Assembly (NCBI RefSeq): GCF_000213255.1 | Contig: NC_015520.1 | Location: 826,001-890,000, forward strand | Length of the DNA stretch: 64,000 nucleotides | Source: Mahella australiensis 50-1 BON | GTDB lineage: Bacteria; Bacillota; Clostridia; Mahellales; Mahellaceae | Direction: 5' to 3' | Part shown: positions 43,440 to 50,424 of the stretch, piece by piece | Numbering within the stretch: position 1 is the stretch's first letter | How the letters are laid out: each line of letters opens with the position of its first letter | The notes under the pieces: model-generated | What the model was told of the DNA's origin: nothing | Seen by the model: the letters and a program-made list of their open reading frames with translations, nothing else | Database searches by the model: none | Translations under genes and position numbers: made by a program

Positions 43440-44767
43440 CTGATAAGCAGATACAGGACATGGTTTTCGATGCGGGTGTGGTTGGTGCCGGCGGGGCTGG
43501 ATTTCCCACTCATGTAAAGATAAACGCTAACGCAGACGTGGTCATAGTCAACGGGGCTGAGTGTGAGCCATTGATTAGGGTAGATCAGCAGCTTATGGCA
43601 GGCAAGGCCGATGAGATATTGCAGGCATTGCAGGCTGTAATGATATCCTGCCATGCTTCAAAGGCTTATATAGGTCTTAAGCCTAAATACAAAGAGGCTA
43701 TACACGCCGTGGAGCAGTTGCTACCGCATTATGATGGTATAGAGATAAGCATATTGCGCGATGTCTATCCGGCCGGCGATGAGCAGATATTGGTATATGA
43801 TATAACCGGCCGATTAGTACCTGAAGGCGGAATACCGCTGATGGTGGGCGTAGTGGTCGTGAATGTGGAAACGCTTTTTAATATATACAATGCCATACAT
43901 GGTTTGCCGCTCACCGAAAAATTTGTTACTATAACCGGTGCAGTGCGCGATCCTATAACAGTAAGAGTACCTATAGGCACATCGGCCAGAGATGCCATAT
44001 CGTTTGCCGGGGGCCCTTTGGTAGAACCTTTTGTTGTTATAGATGGCGGACCGATGATGGGTAAACTGATTTCATATAGCAGTGCTGTTGTTACCAAGAC
44101 TACCAAGAGCTTTATAGTATTGCCATCTATGCATCGCCTGGCTATTATCAAACAAGAACGGCCTGGTCTGGCTGTTAAGCGCGGTATGGCATCGTGCTGC
44201 CAATGCCAGGAATGTACGGACTTATGTCCGCGTCATCTTATAGGTCACAGCATAGAGCCGCACAGGACCATAAGGGCGGTATCACATGGTGTTACCACTG
44301 ATAGCGCGGCCATAACCACGGCGCTTTTATGCAGCGAATGTGGCGTATGCGATATGTTTGCCTGCCCCTTGGACCTTTCACCGAGGCACATAAACATAGC
44401 TATAAAAGAGGAACTGGCCAAGAGAGGATTTAAAAACCCTCATCATAATGCAGATCTGGTAGCACATCCATTTCGCGACGGGCGTCTGATACCTGTGGAG
44501 AGGCTTATAGCAAGGTTGGGACTAAACCAATATAATAAACCGGCGCCATTGATAATGGATGAACAAATTGTAAAAAGGGTATCGTTACCACTTAAACAGA
44601 GCACCGGAGTAGCTGTAACGCCTTTGGTCAACACCGGCGATAGGGTTAAAAAAGGCCAGCTTATAGGCTCGGTACCCGAGGGTCAACTTGGAGCAAACCT
44701 GCATGCCAGCATATCCGGTATAGTCAAAGCTGTGGGCCAAGAAATAGTGATAGAGGGGATCGACTAG
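43436..44767 (+). CDS. pduS: PduS/RnfC-like NADH:flavin Fe-S oxidoreductase
   Basis: This 443-residue protein has the Complex I 51-kDa-like nucleotide/FMN region ('VVGAGGAGFPTHVKI', 'NGAECEPL'), an SLBB-like part, and two [4Fe-4S] motifs: 'CCQCQECTDLCPRHLIGH' and 'CSECGVCDMFACPLDLSPRH'. A C-terminal barrelsandwich-type domain follows ('GVAVTPLVNTGDRVKKGQLIGSV'). PduS reduces corrinoid in B12-dependent Pdu compartments, but no B12 enzyme is present here. A role in moving electrons from luminal NADH to the shell protein PduT, encoded next, is more likely. Confidence 0.93.
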   Translation: MTDKQIQDMVFDAGVVGAGGAGFPTHVKINANADVVIVNGAECEPLIRVDQQLMAGKADEILQALQAVMISCHASKAYIGLKPKYKEAIHAVEQLLPHYDGIEISILRDVYPAGDEQILVYDITGRLVPEGGIPLMVGVVVVNVETLFNIYNAIHGLPLTEKFVTITGAVRDPITVRVPIGTSARDAISFAGGPLVEPFVVIDGGPMMGKLISYSSAVVTKTTKSFIVLPSMHRLAIIKQERPGLAVKRGMASCCQCQECTDLCPRHLIGHSIEPHRTIRAVSHGVTTDSAAITTALLCSECGVCDMFACPLDLSPRHINIAIKEELAKRGFKNPHHNADLVAHPFRDGRLIPVERLIARLGLNQYNKPAPLIMDEQIVKRVSLPLKQSTGVAVTPLVNTGDRVKKGQLIGSVPEGQLGANLHASISGIVKAVGQEIVIEGID

Positions 44768-44768
44768 T

Positions 44769-45323
44769 ATGAACGGGAAAAAAGCAATAGGTCTTGTGGA
44801 ATTTAAAAGTATAGCCATGGGATTAGTAGCTGCCGATAATATGATAAAAACAGCAAACGTCGATGTTATAGAAGCCACTGTGTTATGCCCAGGTAAATAT
44901 ATATTGCTTATATCCGGCGACGTTGGTTCGGTACAAAGCGCTGTGGATAGAGGCGTAAACGATTTTGCTGAAAATGTCATAGACAGTTTTGTTTTGGCCA
45001 ATGTGCATGATGATGTGTTTCCCGCCCTAAATGGAGCGACGCCTATAGACGAGCTGGAATCGTTGGGTGTAATAGAGACATTTTCTGTGGCGTCGGCCAT
45101 AGTGGCGGCCGATGCGTCAGCCAAAGCGGCGGCGGTAGAACTGTTGGAAGTCAGGATAGCTCGGGGAATGGGAGGTAAATCATTTGTGCTCATGACCGGT
45201 GATGTAGGGGCTGTTACGGCGGCGGTTGAAGCCGGTGCAGCATCTGTCAGGGAGGATGGATTCCTGGTGAGTACGGCGGTTATCCCGAATCCTGATCCGA
45301 AGCTTTGGGAGATGACGGTATGA
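44769..45323 (+). CDS. pduT: PduT-like tandem-domain BMC-T shell protein with Fe-S cysteine
   Basis: This 184-residue protein has two BMC domains in tandem (about residues 4-92 and 98-181). The first carries 'TVLCPGKYILLISGDVGSV', with Cys40 at the place where PduT trimers hold a [4Fe-4S] cluster at the central pore. The second reads 'SLGVIETFSVASAIVAADASAKAAAV' and ends 'TAVIPNPDPKLWEM'. Being next to pduS, it probably passes electrons across the shell. It begins 1 base after pduS, and its stop overlaps the next start. Confidence 0.94.
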   Translation: MNGKKAIGLVEFKSIAMGLVAADNMIKTANVDVIEATVLCPGKYILLISGDVGSVQSAVDRGVNDFAENVIDSFVLANVHDDVFPALNGATPIDELESLGVIETFSVASAIVAADASAKAAAVELLEVRIARGMGGKSFVLMTGDVGAVTAAVEAGAASVREDGFLVSTAVIPNPDPKLWEMTV

Positions 45324-46516
45324 AGATACTGTGTCTAAATTGTGGCGGCTCATCGATGAAATGCCAGCTTATAGAAATGCCTGGCGAGAATACCTTGGCT
45401 AAAGCTGATATAGACCGCATGAATACGCCGCAAGCCATACTCAGTTATATGGTAGGAGATGACAAAAGATTAAGCCAGTCGGTGCCGGAAGCCACCTTTA
45501 TCACAGGTATAGAGATACTGATGGAGAAATTAAAAGAGGACGATATTATCGCCGAGGATAATGGCATAGACGCGATAGCCCATAAACTCGCCCATGGAGC
45601 TGAACGATTTAATAAGCCAACTATTATCGATGAAGAGGTTATCGAGGCATTAGAAAGGCTTTATCCCTTGGCTCCCGTCCATTTGCCACCGGCTGTTAAG
45701 GGCATACGGGCTTGTCAAAAGTTATTGCCCGCAGTGCCGCAGTTCGCTGTATTTGAAACAAACTTTCATCAGACCTTGCCTCCATATGCTTATATATATG
45801 GCATACCATATGAGTGGTATGAAACGTATGGTATACGTAAATACGGCTTTCATGGTACGTCGCATCGTTATGTGACCGAAACGGCAGCCGATTTATTGGG
45901 GAAAGATATAAAACAATTAAAGATGGTATCGTGCCACCTTGGGAGCGGTACGTCGGTAGCGGCTGTCAAATACGGCAAATCAGTAGAAATAAGCAGCGGT
46001 CTTACGCCGCAGTCCGGTACTATTATGTCCACCAGACCGGGCGACTTTGATCCTTGGGTATTTCCTTTTGCTGTAGAAATGACTGGCATGAGCGTGCAGG
46101 AGGTAAGCGATACATTGGTAAAGCGCGGCGGCTTGTTGGGAATATCCGGTGTTAGCGGTGACATGAGAGATATACAAGAAGCGGCCGCGCATGGAAATGA
46201 AAGAGCGCAATTGGCTTTAGATGTTTTTTGCTACCATATAAAGAAATATATAGGCTCATTTGCAGCGGTTATGAACGGGTTGGATGTATTGATTTTTACA
46301 GGTGGTATAGGCGAGCATTCCTCCGGTGTGAGAAAAAAGGCATGCGATGATATGGAGTTTTTGGGAATAAAATTGGATGATGACAAGAATGAAAGTGTAC
46401 CGGTGCCACATATATTATCGGCGGATAATTCGCAAGCTGTTATAATGTGTGTGGAGACCAATGAAGAATTGATGGTGGCTAGGCAGGTATATGCTATAGC
46501 CCAAGCTGGCAATTGA
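45320..46516 (+). CDS. Acetate/propionate-kinase family acyl kinase, copy 2
   Basis: This 398-residue kinase is related to the gene at 37355. It keeps 'YGFHGTSHRYVTE' (both His) but has 'AHKLAHGAERFN', with Lys where the usual motif has Arg (HRVVHGG), and 'VFETNFHQTLP', with Glu for the usual Asp. It has 'STRPGDFDP' and 'ETNEELMVARQ'. So it differs from classical acetate kinase at positions other than those changed in copy 1. It probably serves a different acyl-phosphate. The start overlaps the pduT stop (ATGA) with GGGAG upstream; ATG 45305 in the longer frame is inside pduT. Confidence 0.87.
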   Translation: MKILCLNCGGSSMKCQLIEMPGENTLAKADIDRMNTPQAILSYMVGDDKRLSQSVPEATFITGIEILMEKLKEDDIIAEDNGIDAIAHKLAHGAERFNKPTIIDEEVIEALERLYPLAPVHLPPAVKGIRACQKLLPAVPQFAVFETNFHQTLPPYAYIYGIPYEWYETYGIRKYGFHGTSHRYVTETAADLLGKDIKQLKMVSCHLGSGTSVAAVKYGKSVEISSGLTPQSGTIMSTRPGDFDPWVFPFAVEMTGMSVQEVSDTLVKRGGLLGISGVSGDMRDIQEAAAHGNERAQLALDVFCYHIKKYIGSFAAVMNGLDVLIFTGGIGEHSSGVRKKACDDMEFLGIKLDDDKNESVPVPHILSADNSQAVIMCVETNEELMVARQVYAIAQAGN

Positions 46517-46553
46517 TAAAAAAGAAAATACTTAAAATGAGAAAGGATTATAT

Positions 46554-47351
46554 ATGCGCATTGTTATTCCGATAAAGCAGGTGCCGGAAACGGGTAACGT
46601 GAAAATGGACGAAAAAACCGGTACCATGATACGTGAAGGTGTGGAGAGCATAATAAATCCCTTGGACCTTTATGCTATAGAAGTCGGCATAAGGCTCAAA
46701 GAGCAGTTTGGCGGCGAGATAATCGTATTGTCGATGGGACCGCAAAAGGCCATGGAAGCCATAAGAGAGGCCATAGCCATGGGTTGTGACCAAGGCGTGC
46801 TTATATCGGATAGAAAGTTTGGTGGTGCCGATACATGGGCAACATCGTATACGTTATCGCAGGCCATAAAGAGGATAGGTGAATTTGACCTTGTATTGTG
46901 CGGCGAAAGGGCTACCGATGGCGATACAGGCCAAGTCGGTCCGGGTATAGCCTCATTTTTGGATCTCCCGCTCTCTACATTTACCAGCGAGATAGTTTAT
47001 ATCGATGAACATAGAATACAGGTAAAACGATTGGTAGAAGGCGGTTATGAACTGTTGGAACTGCCGCTTCCATGTTTGCTAACGGTGGTTAAAGAGATAA
47101 GCGATCCAAGGTTGCCTACGCTAAGAGGCAAACAAAGGGCAAAAAAAATAGACGTGCCAGTATGGGGACCGGATGATATAGATGCTAATCCGGGCAATAT
47201 CGGATTAAAGGGTTCTCCTACACGCGTTGTAAAGACCTTTCATCCTCAGGTATCTCGCAACGGTAAAAAGTTGGTAGCGAGGGATGCCGAATCTATCAAT
47301 AAGGCAGTGGATGAATTGATAGAATTTCTTAAAGATAGGCAGCTTATATGA
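46554..47351 (+). CDS. etfB: Electron transfer flavoprotein beta subunit
   Basis: This 265-residue protein begins 'MRIVIPIKQVPETGNVKMDEKTGTMIREGVESIINPLDLYAIE'. It has the AMP/FAD-binding motif 'LVLCGERATDGDTGQVGPGIASFLDLPLSTF', the form usual for anaerobe Etf proteins, some of which bifurcate electrons. With EtfA and the FAD-linked dehydrogenase downstream it forms a lactate dehydrogenase/Etf complex like LctBCD of acetogens. Start ATG follows GAGAAAGGA. Confidence 0.94.
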   Translation: MRIVIPIKQVPETGNVKMDEKTGTMIREGVESIINPLDLYAIEVGIRLKEQFGGEIIVLSMGPQKAMEAIREAIAMGCDQGVLISDRKFGGADTWATSYTLSQAIKRIGEFDLVLCGERATDGDTGQVGPGIASFLDLPLSTFTSEIVYIDEHRIQVKRLVEGGYELLELPLPCLLTVVKEISDPRLPTLRGKQRAKKIDVPVWGPDDIDANPGNIGLKGSPTRVVKTFHPQVSRNGKKLVARDAESINKAVDELIEFLKDRQLI

Positions 47352-47364
47352 GGAGGGATGAGCC

Positions 47365-48387
47365 ATGGAGTTAAATGAGGTATGGGTTTTAGCCGAGCAA
47401 AAAAATGGTATTATACAAACGGTATCATACGAATTATTAAACCGTGCCAGATCATTGGCTGATAAGCTGAACGTGTCATTGGCCGCTGTGTTGATGGGCT
47501 ACGATATCCCTGCGGATGAAGTGCAGGAGTTGATATACCGAGGGGCTGACAAAGTATATCTTATAGAACATGAAGTGTTAAAAGATTTTTTAGTGGAGCC
47601 TTATTCAAGCGTGCTATGCTATATGATAGACACGTATAACCCGCAAATAGTTATAGCAGGTGCAACATCTACTGGTCGTACAGTGCTGCCGCATGTAGCT
47701 ATGAGAAAACGAGCCGGCCTTACGGCAGATTGTACTATACTTGATATAGAAGAAGGTACGGGCAACCTATTGCAAACCAGGCCGGCTATAGGCGGCAATA
47801 TATTGGCTACGATAAAGACACCGGAGGCTAGGCCGCAGATGGCTACCGTGCGCCCTCATTCCATGAAGCCTGCGCCGAGAGATACAGGAAGAACAGGTGA
47901 GATTATTAAGCCGGTATTGCCGGATGGTTGTTTGGTATCTCGCGTAAAAAAACTGGACTTTATAGAAGATGAATCTCAGGGAATATCCTTGCAACAAGCA
48001 GATGTAGTCGTAGCCGGTGGCAGAGGAGTGGGTAAAGCTGAGAATTTTAAATATATCGAGGAATTGGCCAAAGTATTAGGGGGTGCGGTCGGTGCATCCA
48101 GAGATGTCGTGGATCGCGGCTGGATTACATATCCCCATCAAGTCGGCTTAAGCGGTAAGACTGTCACACCTAAACTATATATGGCAATAGGTATTTCCGG
48201 AGCGATACAGCACATAGCTGGTATGCAGACATCGGAGACCATAGTAGCGATAAATAAGGATCCGGACGCACAAATATTTAAATTGGCCGATTTTGGCATA
48301 GTGGGCGATGCCATGGACATATTGCCGGTGTTAATAGAGAAATTGAAACAATGCGCAGCACAACGTGAGCAGGAGGCGGTAAAATGA
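47365..48387 (+). CDS. etfA: Electron transfer flavoprotein alpha subunit
   Basis: This 340-residue protein has the N-terminal Etf domain and the C-terminal FAD domain with 'VVAGGRGVGKAENFKYIEELAKVLGGAVGASRDVVDRGW', 'QVGLSGKTVTPKLYMAIGISGAIQHIAGM' and 'VAINKDPDAQIFKLADFGIVGDAMDILP'. It lacks the extra N-terminal ferredoxin domain seen in some bifurcating lactate dehydrogenase Etf alpha subunits. It lies 13 bases after etfB with AGGAGGGATGAG and overlaps the dehydrogenase gene by 4 bases, so the three are coupled. Confidence 0.95.
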   Translation: MELNEVWVLAEQKNGIIQTVSYELLNRARSLADKLNVSLAAVLMGYDIPADEVQELIYRGADKVYLIEHEVLKDFLVEPYSSVLCYMIDTYNPQIVIAGATSTGRTVLPHVAMRKRAGLTADCTILDIEEGTGNLLQTRPAIGGNILATIKTPEARPQMATVRPHSMKPAPRDTGRTGEIIKPVLPDGCLVSRVKKLDFIEDESQGISLQQADVVVAGGRGVGKAENFKYIEELAKVLGGAVGASRDVVDRGWITYPHQVGLSGKTVTPKLYMAIGISGAIQHIAGMQTSETIVAINKDPDAQIFKLADFGIVGDAMDILPVLIEKLKQCAAQREQEAVK

Positions 48388-49811
48388 GTGTGCGTTATAA
48401 TGCCGTAACTCAGGAGTTAGTGGACAAACTTATAGATATAGTGGGTTCAAAGAATGTCATATGGGATGATCAGGAACGTATGGAAAACTATGCTCACGAT
48501 GAGGTGGCTGAAAAAGAATATGCACATATGCCTGATGTGGTAGTAAAACCCGCTGACGCCAAAGAAATATCGCAGATAATGAAATTGGCCAATGAATATA
48601 TGATACCGGTAACGCCAAGAGCGGCCGGCAGCGGTTTATCGGGCGGGGCAGTGCCAGTGTATGGCGGCATATTGCTCTCTGTCGAGCGTATGAACCGCAT
48701 ATTGGAGATCGATAAAGAGAACCTCATGGCCGTGGTAGAACCAGGCGTGGTAACAAATGAGATCAATAATGTCATAAAGGACGACGGCTTATTTTATGCC
48801 GGTTACCCCATGAGCCTGGAAACCTGTTTTATAGGCGGCAATGTAGCGGAGAACGCCGGAGGAGGCAAGGCTATAAAATATGGTGTTACCGGCCGTTATA
48901 TATATGGCTTGGAAATGGTTATGCCTACCGGCGAGATAGTGGAATTTGGCGGCAAACGCGTTAAGGATGTCACCGGTTACGATATAGTGCACTTAATGGT
49001 GGGCGCTGAAGGTACATTGGGCATATATACGAAGATAGTATTAAAGCTATTACCGTTGCCTACAGCCGCTGCAGACCTATTGGTTTTATTTAAAGATGTG
49101 GATACAGCTATAAATGTGGTCCCAAAGGTTATGACCAATGGTCGTATAATACCGACCGCTATAGAATTCATGGATGAATCGTCGTTTAAGGCATCATGTC
49201 AATATTTGAATGAAACTATCCCGGTGGCTGAGGCCGGTGCAATGTTGCTTATAGAGATCGATGGTGAGAATAAGGAACTGGTCGAAAGCGAGTATGAGAC
49301 TATAGGAGAGCTATGTATAGCCAATGGTGCTATAGAAGTATATGTGGCCGATAATTATACCACAATAGAACGGATATGGAAGATAAGGCGCAACGTAGCC
49401 GAGGCATTTAAGGTAGTCAGTCCGCATCAGAGTTTGGAGGATATAGTAGTGCCAATATCCAATATACCCGATTTTGTGCGAGGCTTGGCGGAGATAATAG
49501 ATAAATACGATGTGCCTATACCGTGTTATGGCCACGCCGGCGATGGCAATTTGCATGCTACAGTGGTTAAGAATCCTGATTTTACGATGGAAAGATGGCA
49601 CGAAATTCTGCCTAAAGTATTGACGGAAATGTATGAACTGACAGCTCAATTGGGTGGCACCATAAGCGGTGAGCACGGCATAGGTTCTAAACGCAAGCAC
49701 TATATGAGGCTCGTTATGAATGAAGATCAGCTCAACGTTATGCGTAGAATAAAGAAGGCGCTTGATCCCAATAATATATTGAATCCCGGCAAGATATTCG
49801 ATATGGAGTAG
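48384..49811 (+). CDS. FAD-linked lactate/2-hydroxyacid dehydrogenase (GlcD/LctD type)
   Basis: This 475-residue flavoprotein has the VAO-type FAD domain ('PVTPRAAGSGLSGGAVPVYGGILLSVERMN', 'YPMSLETCFIGGNVAENAGGGKAIKYGVTGRYI', 'DIVHLMVGAEGTLGI') and the C-terminal FAD-oxidase domain ('CYGHAGDGNLHATVV', 'GTISGEHGIGSKRKHYM', 'KALDPNNILNPGKIFD'). Such enzymes oxidise D-lactate or glycolate and pass electrons to Etf. Together with LarA at the start of the operon it could take either lactate isomer to pyruvate. It is the last gene before a terminator. Glycolate or another 2-hydroxyacid remains possible. Confidence 0.92.
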   Translation: MSVRYNAVTQELVDKLIDIVGSKNVIWDDQERMENYAHDEVAEKEYAHMPDVVVKPADAKEISQIMKLANEYMIPVTPRAAGSGLSGGAVPVYGGILLSVERMNRILEIDKENLMAVVEPGVVTNEINNVIKDDGLFYAGYPMSLETCFIGGNVAENAGGGKAIKYGVTGRYIYGLEMVMPTGEIVEFGGKRVKDVTGYDIVHLMVGAEGTLGIYTKIVLKLLPLPTAAADLLVLFKDVDTAINVVPKVMTNGRIIPTAIEFMDESSFKASCQYLNETIPVAEAGAMLLIEIDGENKELVESEYETIGELCIANGAIEVYVADNYTTIERIWKIRRNVAEAFKVVSPHQSLEDIVVPISNIPDFVRGLAEIIDKYDVPIPCYGHAGDGNLHATVVKNPDFTMERWHEILPKVLTEMYELTAQLGGTISGEHGIGSKRKHYMRLVMNEDQLNVMRRIKKALDPNNILNPGKIFDME

Positions 49812-49818
49812 GGCTATT

Positions 49819-49848
49819 AAAAAAGGGGCTTTAACAGCCTCTTTTTTA
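49819..49848 (+). terminator. Rho-independent terminator ending the BMC operon
   Basis: AAAAAGGGGCT (about 49820-49830) pairs with AGCCTCTTTTT (49836-49846) with a G-U pair and a TTAAC loop, ending in a run of T. It closes the larA to dehydrogenase gene run. Confidence 0.85.
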
Positions 49849-49914
49849 TGCAACTTCGATTCGTGCTATGGCAAATTCAGCACATGCAATGATATAAAGC
49901 CTACACACGCTACT

Positions 49915-50020
49915 GGCTTGACATATATACCTCGCTACGGCTGTGAAGCTGGACCACTACGCAATCAAAGATTGCTGTGGTCCTACGCTTCAAAAGCCCG
50001 CTCAGTATATATGTCAAGCC
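49915..50020. repeat. Nested inverted repeat (cruciform-like)
   Basis: GGCTTGACATATATAC (49915-49930) is a perfect 16-bp inverted match of GTATATATGTCAAGCC (50005-50020). Inside it, GGACCAC (49951-49957) pairs with GTGGTCC (49977-49983), GCAATC (49961-49966) with GATTGC (49970-49975), and TGAAGC (49943-49948) with GCTTCA (49987-49992). Confidence 0.8.
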
Positions 50021-50058
50021 TTATGCCACGTAATGATTGCGTACTTACAACTCGTTTC
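49990..50058 (+). repeat. Dispersed intergenic repeat, copy A
   Basis: This 69-bp stretch aligns without gaps to 57192-57260, with about 8 mismatches (roughly 88% identity). The shared start is TCAAAAGCCCGCTCAG and the shared core is CACGTAATGATTGCGT. It overlaps the right arm of the 16-bp inverted repeat. Confidence 0.85.
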
Positions 50059-50108
50059 GCTTGAGCAAGCTAACGCCGGCAATTCGCGTCCATGCTCAGT
50101 GCCGGCTG

Positions 50109-50130
50109 GTCGGGCGTCCATGCCCGACCT
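50109..50130. repeat. GC-rich hairpin
   Basis: GGTCGGGC (50109-50116) and GCCCGACC (50123-50130) form an 8-bp perfect stem with a 6-base loop inside the repeat-rich region. No T-run follows, so it is not an ordinary terminator. Confidence 0.7.
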
Positions 50131-50286
50131 ACGCTTGCTCTGCGCTGCACTCGTTGAGTACGCCTACGCAATATTTCAAGGCGTTCTCCGGCTTTATATC
50201 ATTTGCATCGCTTTATATCACCCGTTTCAGTTAGATATTACGAATCACAGTTATGCAAAAATTTTATAGCATGTTGGCCGTATGTT

Positions 50287-50295
50287 TGGTATAAT
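50287..50295 (+). promoter_or_regulatory. Extended -10 promoter before the Na/Pi transporter gene
   Basis: TGGTATAAT (50287-50295) is an extended -10 element. No good -35 box is seen. It would give a leader of about 120 bases that contains a strong ribosome site followed by a two-codon frame (ATG TTG TAA at 50343-50351). Confidence 0.45.
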
Positions 50296-50424
50296 ATCGT
50301 TGGCTTGAACGATTCCTTTATAAATGAAAAAGAGGTGGGTATATGTTGTAATTATAATAAGCTCCGTAATTGTATCATCTTATAGCGTATTTTAAACAAT
50401 GGAGGAAGATGGGAAGTACATGCT

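Larger units (their letters stand above)
49849..50424. other. 576-bp non-coding region rich in inverted repeats
   Basis: No credible gene. It contains a 16-bp perfect inverted repeat, nested hairpins, one copy of an ~69-bp dispersed repeat and a GC-rich hairpin (listed separately). A promoter-like extended -10 and the leader of the Na/Pi transporter gene occupy the last ~140 bases. Base content and codon pattern differ from the genes on both sides. It may be the remains of a small mobile element. Confidence 0.6.

Noticed and set aside
34563-49811. Propanediol (Pdu) or ethanolamine (Eut) utilisation operon
   Set aside because: Shell and PduL/PduS/PduT genes match, but no PduCDE, EutBC, reactivase or B12 genes are present in the run.
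49915-50020. Insertion sequence with terminal inverted repeats
   Set aside because: The 16-bp arms bound only about 74 bases with no transposase gene and no obvious target duplication; at most a miniature remnant.
49943-50385. Short plus-strand ORFs in the gap after the BMC operon
   Set aside because: They overlap inverted repeats, overlap each other in different frames and have no protein-like composition or start signals.
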